In this document: in pieces, positions 15,002 through 23,196 of the stretch
How positions within the stretch are numbered: position 1 is the stretch's first letter
Layout: each line of letters starts with the position of its first letter
Assembly (NCBI GenBank): GCA_016786565.1
Contig: JAEUVY010000059.1
Location: forward strand, 1 to 32,304
Direction of reading: 5' to 3'
Origin: Flavipsychrobacter sp.
Lineage (GTDB): Bacteria > Bacteroidota > Bacteroidia > Chitinophagales > Chitinophagaceae
Length of the DNA: 32,304 nt
Position numbers and translations under genes: made by a program
Notes under the pieces: model-generated
Told to the model about the DNA's origin: nothing
The model's database searches: none
Seen by the model: the letters and a program-made list of their open reading frames with translations, nothing else

Positions 15002-16447
15002 ATGAAAAAGATGCTTATTGCAGCAGCAATGCTGCTATGCTACAGCTATGCCGTCTATGCACGTAACGGCTACCACATTTCCCTGAAGATGCCGGGTGTC
15101 ACAGATTCAGTGGTGTACCTTGCTCACTACTACGGTAAAGGGCGGCCTACAATTTTCAAGGCAGATTCGGCTCGCATAGACAAACATGGAAACGCGGAAC
15201 TACGCAGTTCTTCGGCGGACTTTACAGGCGGGATCTATATTCTGTATCTATCGGACATGCAAACGAACTTTGAAGTATTGCTGAACAAAGGAGACGATAT
15301 TGCAATCGTTGCTCCGAAGAACGCGATACCGAACAATATTGAGTTCAAGGGATCTCCAGAGAACACCCGCTTTGCGGCTTACGTCCGCTATCTGAGTACC
15401 TACAGCGCGGGAGAGGAGGTGATCAGAAAAGAATTTGAAATGGCAAAAACCGCAGGCGACACAGCGGAAGTGCGGAGAAAAGCGAGAGCCGCTGCAGAAA
15501 AGCTGAAACGATACAGGGAAGACTATGCATCACAGTATCCGGGCACACTGCTTGCCAAGATATTCAAGGCCATGGAGTTACCCGAAATTCCAGAAGGAGA
15601 CCACTACCTATCTGATGGGAAAACAAAGGACTCTACTTTTGCGTACCGCCATTACAAAGCACACTACTGGGATGGTTTCGACCTGGGAGACGACAGGCTT
15701 ATATACACACCCCTCTACGACACCCGCCTCGAAGAGTACTTCAATAAACTGGTGGCACCCTTTCCTGATAGCCTGAAACATGAGGCTGACGTGCTGCTGG
15801 CGCGCACCAAGGGAACAAAGGACATGTTCCATTACACGCTGTGGTGGCTGACCCGATATGCTGAGAACAGCAAAGTGATGGGACTGGATGAAGTGTTTGT
15901 GCATCTTGTTGAGAATTACTACATGAAGGGAGATGCCTTCTGGCTGAAACCTGATGAACTGAAAAGATATACTGACCGGGCAAGCCACATTGCCCCGAAC
16001 GTGCTGGGCAACAAGGCTCCTCCCATATCTCTCCCGGATACCCGTACAGGTAAGAAACAGAACCTCTACGACATAAAAGCAAAATACACCATGGTCGTAT
16101 TCTACTCACCTACATGCGGGCACTGCAGACATGAGGTACCCCAACTGGATTCGGTATATGAAGCGGTTCTGAAAAAAAAGGGTGTACAAGTATACAGTGT
16201 GGCCACTGAAGACGACGATACAACCATCAACAAATTTCTGAAGGAGCAAGGCATCGATAAGAAATGGATAAGCACATGGGACCCTAACAGAATAGGCGAC
16301 TGGCACGACAAATATGATGTGTATGTTACTCCGACAATCTACCTCCTGGATGAGAAAAAGATCATCAGAGGTAAACGTCTTGACCACAGCAATGTGGCCG
16401 GATTGGTAGAAATGCTGGAGAAAAAGCGGCATTCGGGCACAAATTAG
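15002..16447 (+). CDS. DUF4369/DUF5106-type thioredoxin-like protein, periplasmic
   Basis: The 481-residue protein has a signal peptide (1-20, ending in YAVYA), an N-terminal DUF4369-like beta domain (about 22-120), a helical middle region (about 125-330, DUF5106-like) and a C-terminal thioredoxin domain of TlpA/ResA type (about 335-475) with the active site CGHC near residue 371 in VVFYSPTCGHCRHEVPQL and a cis-proline in YVTPTIYL. It probably acts as a thiol oxidoreductase in the periplasm. It follows the sigma/anti-sigma pair with an 80-bp gap and may be part of that regulon. A very strong terminator lies downstream. Confidence 0.88.
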   Translation: MKKMLIAAAMLLCYSYAVYARNGYHISLKMPGVTDSVVYLAHYYGKGRPTIFKADSARIDKHGNAELRSSSADFTGGIYILYLSDMQTNFEVLLNKGDDIAIVAPKNAIPNNIEFKGSPENTRFAAYVRYLSTYSAGEEVIRKEFEMAKTAGDTAEVRRKARAAAEKLKRYREDYASQYPGTLLAKIFKAMELPEIPEGDHYLSDGKTKDSTFAYRHYKAHYWDGFDLGDDRLIYTPLYDTRLEEYFNKLVAPFPDSLKHEADVLLARTKGTKDMFHYTLWWLTRYAENSKVMGLDEVFVHLVENYYMKGDAFWLKPDELKRYTDRASHIAPNVLGNKAPPISLPDTRTGKKQNLYDIKAKYTMVVFYSPTCGHCRHEVPQLDSVYEAVLKKKGVQVYSVATEDDDTTINKFLKEQGIDKKWISTWDPNRIGDWHDKYDVYVTPTIYLLDEKKIIRGKRLDHSNVAGLVEMLEKKRHSGTN

Positions 16448-16504
16448 CTACTTTCCTACTGTGCCGGTGAACTGAGAAGTATCGTCTTTAGACCATTTTG
16501 AACG

Positions 16505-16549
16505 GCGGCCGTCAAATATTTCTAAAAATATTTGATGGCCGCAGTTTTT
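16505..16549 (+). terminator. Very strong Rho-independent terminator
   Basis: A 17-bp stem (16505-16521 with 16526-16542, one G-T pair) has a CTAA loop and is followed by AG and five T (16545-16549). The lower half is GC-rich (GCGGCC) and the upper half AT-rich. It ends the thioredoxin-like gene transcript. Confidence 0.93.
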
Positions 16550-16636
16550 GTTGTCTGTCTGCACCGAAAATGCGTTCCAATGCGCGTTTCGAGGTTTGTT
16601 TGCAGGTAAAGCAAGCGTATATTTTTATACAGTTTG

Positions 16637-16669
16637 TTTGTACAAAAGTAAAGTTTACTTGTATTTTTG
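16637..16669 (+). promoter_or_regulatory. Complete -33/-7 promoter of the membrane-protein/HTH unit
   Basis: TTTG (16637-16640), a 21-nt spacer and TATTTTTG (16662-16669) match the Bacteroidota consensus TTTG-N17-23-TAnnTTTG. The spacer holds a perfect palindrome (16646-16660). A second -7-like box, TACTTTTG, lies at 16682-16689 but has no -33 box at the right distance. Confidence 0.6.
16646..16660. promoter_or_regulatory. Palindromic operator AAGTAAAGTTTACTT
   Basis: The 15-bp sequence is a perfect inverted repeat around a central G, lying between the -33 and -7 boxes, where a bound repressor would block polymerase. A looser GTAAA (16669-16673) and TTTAC (16680-16684) pair follows 21 bp downstream, about two helical turns. 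The small HTH protein at the end of this unit (17874-18074) is the obvious candidate to bind it. Confidence 0.55.
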
Positions 16670-16725
16670 TAAACCATGCTTTACTTTTGTGTTGTCAATG
16701 AAATAGTAGTCAAAAAACCACAATC

Positions 16726-17307
16726 ATGACCAGTACATTCAAACTTGCCGATCACAAATACAAGAAAGCATCCATCATTATTGCGGGGACGGGCTTTTTG
16801 CTGGCGATAGCCGAACTGCTTACCGAGGCTATTATCTTCCCTGCCTTGTCCTTCGGATTCCATCTCCAGATCTGTCTGTTCATCGGCATCATGGGGCTCA
16901 TAAAACTGGCGATGTGTAAAGAGAAAGAAGAAGATGAACGAGTAAAAGCCATCAGATCGAAAGCAATGATGCAAGGCTTCATCTTTACCTGCATAATGGT
17001 GCTATCATTCTCAATAAATGTGTCTTTGTTTCCATTCATTGCTCCGGACGCATTTATAGGGATAACTTCCAGTAAAGAAGATTATCCGTACATAGGAATG
17101 CTGCTGATGGCTTTCCCTGCTACTTCGGTCATTTCCTATCTGGTACTGTTTAACTACGGACTGCGCAATGATGAGAACTGGGACTATAACGACACCATGA
17201 CCCCTAAAGAGAACATCATCAGGAACAAAAAGTATTTGCTTATCCGCACCCTGATCTCGCTGGCTATTCTGGCGGCACTCATAGTTTGGGGAAGAATGTC
17301 AAAATGA
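16726..17307 (+). CDS. Membrane protein of unknown function, first paralogue
   Basis: The 193-residue protein has about five hydrophobic segments (near 17-35, 42-62, 86-108, 122-146 and 170-188) and a charged cytoplasmic-type loop KEKEEDERVKAIRSKAMMQ after the second. The next gene encodes a relative with the same plan: KEKLEDDRSTAIRLRSLQ in the same loop, and a shared YNDT motif (ENWDYNDTMT against DLWEYNDTTT) before the last segment. I do not recognise the family; the loop recalls small membrane proteins that are encoded next to YozG-like HTH regulators. Transcribed from the promoter at 16637-16669. Confidence 0.75.
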   Translation: MTSTFKLADHKYKKASIIIAGTGFLLAIAELLTEAIIFPALSFGFHLQICLFIGIMGLIKLAMCKEKEEDERVKAIRSKAMMQGFIFTCIMVLSFSINVSLFPFIAPDAFIGITSSKEDYPYIGMLLMAFPATSVISYLVLFNYGLRNDENWDYNDTMTPKENIIRNKKYLLIRTLISLAILAALIVWGRMSK

Positions 17308-17340
17308 TCTTCTATTTGATCACAGCAAAAAAACACGATC

Positions 17341-17871
17341 ATGAAAGGAATGAAAGTAATGTATGACTACAACGGCAAGATCAAGGGTATCATTATATCG
17401 GCCATTGGTCTGGTGCTTACCATCTCAGAGAAAATCCACCCCTGGGCGGTTGTATCTCGCTTCACGGCGGATGAACAACTGGCTTTTTTCAAGTGGGTGG
17501 CATTGCTGGGTCTTGTAACCATAGCCTACAGCAAAGAAAAACTGGAGGACGACCGTTCGACGGCCATACGACTGAGATCACTGCAAATAGCCTATATGCT
17601 GCAGACCGCTGTGATACTGGGCATGGCCCTAACGCTGAGCCATTCTACTGAGCCGATAGACGCCTCGATACTATTTATGATGGCCGCAATAGGAGTTGTG
17701 ATGCATCTGCTCCTGTTCCACATAGGTCTATACTTCGATGATCTTTGGGAATACAATGACACAACCACCCTGGGCGAACGACTCAAGAACATAGGGCGCA
17801 ACAAATGGAGCCTGCTGGTGTATCTGGCGATCTCCGGCGCAATGCTATTATCTTTAACCATCTTTGCGTAG
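17341..17871 (+). CDS. Membrane protein of unknown function, second paralogue
   Basis: The 176-residue protein is a paralogue of the preceding gene product, with four to five hydrophobic segments, the charged loop SKEKLEDDRSTAIRLRSL and the EYNDTTT motif before the last segment. Its start is the ATG at 17341; a later ATG at 17353 is possible. It follows its paralogue by 33 nt and ends 2 nt before the HTH gene, so the three genes form one unit. The function is unknown; the tandem pair could act as a heteromer. Confidence 0.75.
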   Translation: MKGMKVMYDYNGKIKGIIISAIGLVLTISEKIHPWAVVSRFTADEQLAFFKWVALLGLVTIAYSKEKLEDDRSTAIRLRSLQIAYMLQTAVILGMALTLSHSTEPIDASILFMMAAIGVVMHLLLFHIGLYFDDLWEYNDTTTLGERLKNIGRNKWSLLVYLAISGAMLLSLTIFA

Positions 17872-17873
17872 AC

Positions 17874-18074
17874 ATGAAGAATACCATAAAAGTGGAACGG
17901 GCCAAAATGAACATCACCCAGTCTGAACTGGCTGAGGCGGTGAAGGTTTCGAAGCAGACGATACATTCAATAGAGTCGGCCCGCTTTGTACCATCAACGG
18001 TACTCTCACTAAAGATTGCCCGGTTCTTCAACACAACAGTTGAGGCCATTTTTGAACTGGAGGAAACAGACTAA
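17874..18074 (+). CDS. Small stand-alone HTH regulator (XRE/Cro-CI type)
   Basis: I use the ATG at 17874, which gives 66 residues and lies 2 nt after the previous stop; a start further upstream would overlap the membrane-protein gene. The whole protein is one HTH_3 domain: RAKMNITQSELAEAVKVSKQTIHSIESARFVPSTVLSLKIARFF, then NTTVEAIFELEE. Such single-domain regulators typically control the membrane-protein genes next to them. The palindrome at 16646-16660 is the likely target and would give negative autoregulation. This link is inferred. Confidence 0.88.
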   Translation: MKNTIKVERAKMNITQSELAEAVKVSKQTIHSIESARFVPSTVLSLKIARFFNTTVEAIFELEETD

Positions 18075-18116
18075 AACTGATCAATAATATCTTTTAAACC
18101 AAAAACCAGAAATTTT

Positions 18117-20024
18117 ATGAAATCACAGATCTACCTGGCAACAGCTATGCTACTGCTATGCTTTTCAATGAACAAAACAGCCAATGCCCAAACAACAGGC
18201 AGCTATGACACCACCATAAGCTTTATGAGCGGAACGAGGGCGATGTCCGTATACGTACCCACTACCTACAGCGCCGGCACACCGCACAAACTGATGGTGT
18301 GCCTGCACGGACTAGGCGACACCTGCACCAACTACCGCAATGCACTTATAGGCACGCTGGCATGGAATACCAACATGCCAAATACCATCTACATATGCCC
18401 GGAAGCATCATCTCGCAATGCGGACTATTACTACCCCACCGGCGCTGAGGCGATAGTGCAGGCGAGTATAGACTATGCGCGGTCGCTCTACAACATAGAC
18501 ACCAACGAGATCGTCCTGCAAGGGTTTTCATTGGGCGGCAGGGCGGCGCTGCGTTATGGCCTGGACAACTACAGCAAATTCAAGGCCCTACTGCTGAACA
18601 CGCCTGCCATACAGGGCGTGAAACAGGCACTCGGCGGCACGGCCTATCCGTTCAACTACGCAAATGCAAAGAACATTCCGGTTTATATAACCCATGGAGG
18701 AACCGACCAACTGTACACCGGCCCGATAGACACCGCCTATATGAATCTGATGCTGAATGACTGCCCCGCCATACTGCATCGCTACCCCACCATGGCCCAC
18801 ACCATACCCGCATTCAGCAACATGAACGACTTCCCTGCGTATGCGACTGACCCTCGTGCGGCAGGTGCCGACCTTCATGTGGTGACACCTGTAGTTGCTG
18901 CGAGAGTATGCTCAACAACGGTGCCTGCACAATGTCTGGTCCGTAATACAGGCACCGACACCATACACACCATCACCCTGAACTACTCTACCGGCAGCGG
19001 AAGTATGAGCCACACATGGACAGGCAGTATGCCGTCATACGGACATGCGTTCATCACATTGCCCACGCTTAGTCTTGCTGCGGGAACATCAACACTCTCG
19101 GTATCGGCAGCCACAGTAAACGGTGCTGCAGACACAATAACCGGAAATAACAGTGCCACTGCAAGCATACAGGTTCAGACTGCAGGCGCATCACTGCCGT
19201 ACACCGAAGGATTTGAGGGTGCATTTCCACCGGCGAACTGGACACATGTGAAACAGGGTGACGCGTACGCTCAGTTTGACCTGGACGATGTGGTAAAGAA
19301 AACCGGCAACGCATCTATGTTCGCATTCAACACTATCCTTCTGTTTGACAATGTGGAACGTAAGGACGAAATGCTGCTGCCTGTACTCAATCTTACAACC
19401 GGAACCGACCCGTACATGTCTTTTGATGTAGCCTATAACTATCACCGATACACACCACCCTACCTTACAGTGGACACTTCATTCGCGGATACCCTGTCTG
19501 TAATGGTATCGACAGACTGTGGCGCCACCTACACAACCGTATACAAAAAAGGAGGCGCGCAACTTGCCACCTACTCCGCCCCTATCATGAACCCTACGTC
19601 AGTAGCGGCAACATACGGCACACCTGCAAGCAGCAACTGGCGCACCGAAAACATAGACCTGAACGCCTATGCCGGATCGGCCAATGTAATGCTGAAGATA
19701 GAATACAGGTCGGCACTTGGCGGCTGGCTAAACATGGACAACGTGCGTGTGGGCAGCGGACCTGTATCGGTACAGGACATCGCTAAAAGTAAAGCTTTGA
19801 TCTTTCCCAATCCGGCATCAGACCTGCTGAACATCAGCACCGGCGAAGCCATAGCCAACATTACGATCACTGACATGACCGGAAGGGCAGTACTGAGCCT
19901 TGGCGACGTGAAGTCATCACAGATCACGATACCAACTACGGATCTGGTTGACGGCATGTATGTGGTGCGTGTAGCCACCACCAGCAACGTGGAAACTGCG
20001 AATGTAATTATTAACCATAAATAA
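18117..20024 (+). CDS. Secreted alpha/beta-hydrolase (esterase-like) with type IX sorting domain
   Basis: The 635-residue protein has a signal peptide (1-25, ending in ANA-Q) and an alpha/beta-hydrolase domain (about 30-245) with the nucleophile S138 in GFSLG, acid D197 in THGGTDQLY and base H228 in PTMAHTIP, like feruloyl esterases and poly-hydroxyalkanoate depolymerase relatives. It continues with a CARDB-like domain (about 255-355), a beta-rich MAM-like or jelly-roll part (about 360-545) with TEGFEGAFPPANWT, and a C-terminal sorting domain (about 555-635) with IFPNPASDLLNI and GMYVVRV. The sorting domain predicts export through the type IX secretion system and a cell-surface or extracellular location. 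Its substrate is unknown. Confidence 0.88.
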   Translation: MKSQIYLATAMLLLCFSMNKTANAQTTGSYDTTISFMSGTRAMSVYVPTTYSAGTPHKLMVCLHGLGDTCTNYRNALIGTLAWNTNMPNTIYICPEASSRNADYYYPTGAEAIVQASIDYARSLYNIDTNEIVLQGFSLGGRAALRYGLDNYSKFKALLLNTPAIQGVKQALGGTAYPFNYANAKNIPVYITHGGTDQLYTGPIDTAYMNLMLNDCPAILHRYPTMAHTIPAFSNMNDFPAYATDPRAAGADLHVVTPVVAARVCSTTVPAQCLVRNTGTDTIHTITLNYSTGSGSMSHTWTGSMPSYGHAFITLPTLSLAAGTSTLSVSAATVNGAADTITGNNSATASIQVQTAGASLPYTEGFEGAFPPANWTHVKQGDAYAQFDLDDVVKKTGNASMFAFNTILLFDNVERKDEMLLPVLNLTTGTDPYMSFDVAYNYHRYTPPYLTVDTSFADTLSVMVSTDCGATYTTVYKKGGAQLATYSAPIMNPTSVAATYGTPASSNWRTENIDLNAYAGSANVMLKIEYRSALGGWLNMDNVRVGSGPVSVQDIAKSKALIFPNPASDLLNISTGEAIANITITDMTGRAVLSLGDVKSSQITIPTTDLVDGMYVVRVATTSNVETANVIINHK

Positions 20025-20042
20025 ATAATTGAACTACTTTTA

Positions 20043-20081
20043 TGTGGCCGTTGCTATAAACGCAACGGCCACACTTGTTTT
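20043..20081 (+). terminator. Rho-independent terminator after the esterase gene
   Basis: TGTGGCCGTTGC (20043-20054) pairs perfectly with GCAACGGCCACA (20062-20073), with a 7-nt loop, and is followed by CTTGTTTT (20074-20081). Confidence 0.85.
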
Positions 20082-20150
20082 GCAGTGTTCAGTCCGATAG
20101 ATTTAGCCAATGTTGTAATAGTACATGGTGATAGCTTTTAACACTTTCAT

Positions 20151-20179
20151 AATAGCTTTACTATCATTTTGAATAGTTT
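20151..20179. promoter_or_regulatory. Shared operator-like element in front of the export operon
   Basis: The 29-bp element begins AATAGCTTTACTATC and ends GAATAGTTT. It contains ATAG, CTAT and ATAG half-sites in alternating orientation. 24 of 29 positions are identical with 25355-25383 in the tetR-purK intergenic region. It sits just upstream of a -7 box (TATTTTTG at 20186-20193), so a bound repressor would cover the -33 region. The TetR protein at 24593-25279 is the natural candidate. Confidence 0.6.
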
Positions 20180-20185
20180 ATTTTA

Positions 20186-20193
20186 TATTTTTG
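20186..20193 (+). promoter_or_regulatory. TAnnTTTG -7 box of the export operon
   Basis: TATTTTTG matches the Bacteroidota -7 consensus, 20 nt before the ABC gene start; a weak RBS-like AAGGAG (20203-20208) lies in the short leader. Confidence 0.6.
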
Positions 20194-20212
20194 CATTGCA
20201 ATAAGGAGATAC

Positions 20213-21889
20213 ATGTCAGACAATAAATTGACCATATTCAGAAAATTGTTCGCGATACTTCAGTTTCAGAAGAAAGAGATATCGTCGATCTATTTTTACG
20301 CGGTCTTTGCGGGCCTGGTGCAGCTGGCGGTTCCTGTCGGTATTCAAAGCATTATCAGTTTTGTATTGGGCGGATCTATTTCAACATCGCTGGTGCTACT
20401 TATCATCTTCGTGATCATGAGTGTGTTTTTTGCGGGATTCATTCAGACCAACCAGATGAAAATAACCGAACGGGTGCAACAGCAACTTTTTGCCCGGTAC
20501 TCGTTTAAATACGCGCAGACACTGCCCAACCTGAACATGCAGGCATTGAACAAATACTACCTGCCCGAACTGACCAACCGCTTCTTTGACACTGTTGCAT
20601 TGCAGAAAAGTATCTCAAAGCTGCTCATAGACATTCCGGGTGCCACTATTCAGATCCTATTCGGTCTTGTGTTGTTGTCATTCTACCATCCGGTGTTTAT
20701 CATGTTCGGCATATTACTGCTGACAGTATTGTTTATCATCTTGTGGTACACAGGCAACAGGGGTATGCAGACAAGCCTGCAGGAAAGCGACCACAAATAC
20801 AAGGTGGCAGGCTATCTTCAGGAGATAGCAAGAACAGCTTATAGCTATAAATTCGGAAGGAACAGCACCGCGCATATTGAAACAACAGACGAGCATGTAA
20901 CAAAATACCTCAAGGCACGCACCTCCCACTTCAAAGTGTTGTTGTTTCAGTACTGGACCCTTATTTCATTTAAGGTGATCATAATAGCCGCTATGCTGAT
21001 AGTGGGATCTATATTGCTTGTTGGTCAGGAGCTGAACATAGGCCAGTTTATAGCAGCGGAGATGGTTGTGATGCTTGTGATAGACTCTGTAGAGAAACTG
21101 ATACTGAACCTTGACAAGGTATATGATGTGCTTACATCGGTAGAGAAGATCAACAAGCTGCTGGAAAAGCCAACTGAAAAAACGGGAAGTGCCCTTCTTG
21201 ACGAAAACAAAAAAGGAATATCAGTATCTATCCGCGAGTTGGATTTCGGTTTCGAAAAAGATCAAAGAGTTCTCAGCGATATCTACCTGCAAATAAATGC
21301 CGGGGAGAAGGTCTGCATCAACGGCATCAACGGTAGTGGCAAATCCACGCTTCTGAAGGTAATTGCAGGCGTATATCCTGACTTCTCAGGAATTGTACTG
21401 GTAAATGACATTTCCCTATCGAGTTATGACCTTAGGAAACTCAGGTCACACATCGGGATGTTGTTCCATAGTCAGGACATAATAGAAGCAACGATAAAAG
21501 GGAACATATGCCTGGGGGATTCAAATATTACCTACCAGCAGTTGAATGAATTAGCAGAGGTTGTGGGCCTGAAGGAATTCATACAGTCCGATCAGGCAGG
21601 CTATGACCGCCAGCTACACCCATCGGGACAGCACCTGCCGGCACGCACTGTGAAGAAGATCCTTCTGATGCGTGCACTGATACACCAGCCAAAAATGCTG
21701 CTATTGGAAGAACCATGGCTGGGACTGGAAGAAGTGCATGCTGCACGTATAAAAGACTACTTGCTGAAAAGTTTACCTGATACCACGGTTATCACTGTGA
21801 CCAATGACGCATCATTTGCGGAACAATGTGATAAGGCATTTACGATGACCAAGGGTACCATTTCTCAAACAAAGACCAACAAGGCATGA
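20213..21889 (+). CDS. ABC exporter, fused permease-ATPase, with degenerate ATPase motifs
   Basis: The 558-residue protein has a type I exporter membrane domain (about 20-300, six segments) and an ATPase domain (about 335-555). Walker A is intact (GINGSGKST, 371-379) and Q421 of the Q-loop is present. The ABC signature at 475-482 reads LPARTVKK and not LSGGQ, the Walker B aspartate is replaced by glutamate (LLLEEP, E499-E500), the D-loop is LGLEE, and the H-loop histidine is an asparagine (VTND, N531). It has no peptidase domain. It heads an operon with HlyD- and TolC-type genes, so it should drive export of a small molecule or peptide across both membranes. As a homodimer its catalytic sites would be unusual. 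Confidence 0.9.
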   Translation: MSDNKLTIFRKLFAILQFQKKEISSIYFYAVFAGLVQLAVPVGIQSIISFVLGGSISTSLVLLIIFVIMSVFFAGFIQTNQMKITERVQQQLFARYSFKYAQTLPNLNMQALNKYYLPELTNRFFDTVALQKSISKLLIDIPGATIQILFGLVLLSFYHPVFIMFGILLLTVLFIILWYTGNRGMQTSLQESDHKYKVAGYLQEIARTAYSYKFGRNSTAHIETTDEHVTKYLKARTSHFKVLLFQYWTLISFKVIIIAAMLIVGSILLVGQELNIGQFIAAEMVVMLVIDSVEKLILNLDKVYDVLTSVEKINKLLEKPTEKTGSALLDENKKGISVSIRELDFGFEKDQRVLSDIYLQINAGEKVCINGINGSGKSTLLKVIAGVYPDFSGIVLVNDISLSSYDLRKLRSHIGMLFHSQDIIEATIKGNICLGDSNITYQQLNELAEVVGLKEFIQSDQAGYDRQLHPSGQHLPARTVKKILLMRALIHQPKMLLLEEPWLGLEEVHAARIKDYLLKSLPDTTVITVTNDASFAEQCDKAFTMTKGTISQTKTNKA

Positions 21890-23196
21890 AAGAGATATAC
21901 AGGCAATTAGGGAAAGAGGGCATGCCGGAGCATCTCAATGCCACCAGTGCGATATATCTGGAGGGTAAAAAAAGCCGGGTGCGGTATTGGCTACTTGGCA
22001 CCACTATACTGGCAGCAATCATTCTTTTCCTGCCATGGACGCAGAACATAAGGACACGTGGCAAAGTAACAACACTGCGCCAGGAGCACAGGCCACAACA
22101 ATTGAACTCCATCATAGCAGGCCGCATCGTAAAATGGTATGTGAAGGAAGGTGACTTTGTACGGGCCGGCGACACTGTAGCGCAACTTGCCGAGGTGAAA
22201 GACAGCTACCTTGACCCCAAACTATTGGAAAGAACGCGCGATCAGGTAAAAGCAAAACAATCGGGAGTAGCGTACTACAGCACCAAAATTGCAGCAATAG
22301 ACGCACAGATAGCAGCGATGGAACAAACGCTGACCCTGAAAACAAGACAGTTGAAACTGAAAGTAGTTGCAGATAGTATGGAAGCTGCAGCCGCGGCCAA
22401 CGACCACAGGATCGCTGAAGAGCAACTTCGCAGGCAGCGCATCATGAAAGACAGCGGACTTGCATCTACCCTGCAGTTGGAACAACGTATACAGGCGGTT
22501 CAGAACACACTTGCGAAGAAGATAAGTACCGAGACAAAATTCCTGAACACAAGAACAGAGCTGATGCAGGTGCAGCAGGAGTTCTTTGAGAAATTGGCCA
22601 AAGCACGCGGAGAAAAGGCAAGTGCCGGTAGCGATATCGCGAGCACACAGGCCGAGATAGCAAAGCTGGACAACCAATATGCCAACTATGCCATAAGGAA
22701 CGGAATGTACTATCTGCTTGCGCCACAGGACGGACAGATAACTCAGGCAGCCAAATCGGGTATAAACGAAATAGTGAAAGAAGGCGACAAGATAGCAGAG
22801 ATCATTCCAACTCAGGTAGAACATGCGGTGGAACTGTTCGTGCGCCCCGTGGATCTTCCGCTGCTATCGACCGGACAAACCGTGCGCTTCCTCTTCGATG
22901 GGTATCCGGCAATAGTATTCAGTGGCTGGCCTAAAGCGTCATATGGTACCTTTAGTGGCAAAATTGTGGCTATAGAGAATTCTACCAACGACAATGGTAT
23001 GTTCAGGATACTTGTCGCTCCTGATAATAAAGTGAAGCCTTGGCCATATACCCTGAGGATGGGTGCCGGTGCCTATGGAATAGCGCTACTGAACACCGTA
23101 CCGGTTTGGTATGAGCTGTGGCGTAATGTGAATGGATTCCCGCCCGACTTTTATGTGGGCAAAAAGGAAAAAGATGAAGGTAAAAAAGCTAAATAG
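21886..23196 (+). CDS. HlyD-type periplasmic adaptor (membrane fusion) protein
   Basis: The 436-residue protein has a cytoplasmic N-terminus, one membrane helix (about 36-52, WLLGTTILAAIILFLPW), a lipoyl/barrel-sandwich part (SIIAGRIVKWYVKEGDFVRAGDTVAQL), a long coiled-coil hairpin (about 105-260), and a returning beta-barrel region (IIPTQVEHAVELFVRPVDLPLL). It joins the ABC exporter to the TolC-type channel. Its ATG overlaps the ABC stop by 4 bases (ATGA), which suggests coupled translation and fixed stoichiometry. The C-terminus is rich in Lys and Glu. Confidence 0.92.
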   Translation: MKEIYRQLGKEGMPEHLNATSAIYLEGKKSRVRYWLLGTTILAAIILFLPWTQNIRTRGKVTTLRQEHRPQQLNSIIAGRIVKWYVKEGDFVRAGDTVAQLAEVKDSYLDPKLLERTRDQVKAKQSGVAYYSTKIAAIDAQIAAMEQTLTLKTRQLKLKVVADSMEAAAAANDHRIAEEQLRRQRIMKDSGLASTLQLEQRIQAVQNTLAKKISTETKFLNTRTELMQVQQEFFEKLAKARGEKASAGSDIASTQAEIAKLDNQYANYAIRNGMYYLLAPQDGQITQAAKSGINEIVKEGDKIAEIIPTQVEHAVELFVRPVDLPLLSTGQTVRFLFDGYPAIVFSGWPKASYGTFSGKIVAIENSTNDNGMFRILVAPDNKVKPWPYTLRMGAGAYGIALLNTVPVWYELWRNVNGFPPDFYVGKKEKDEGKKAK

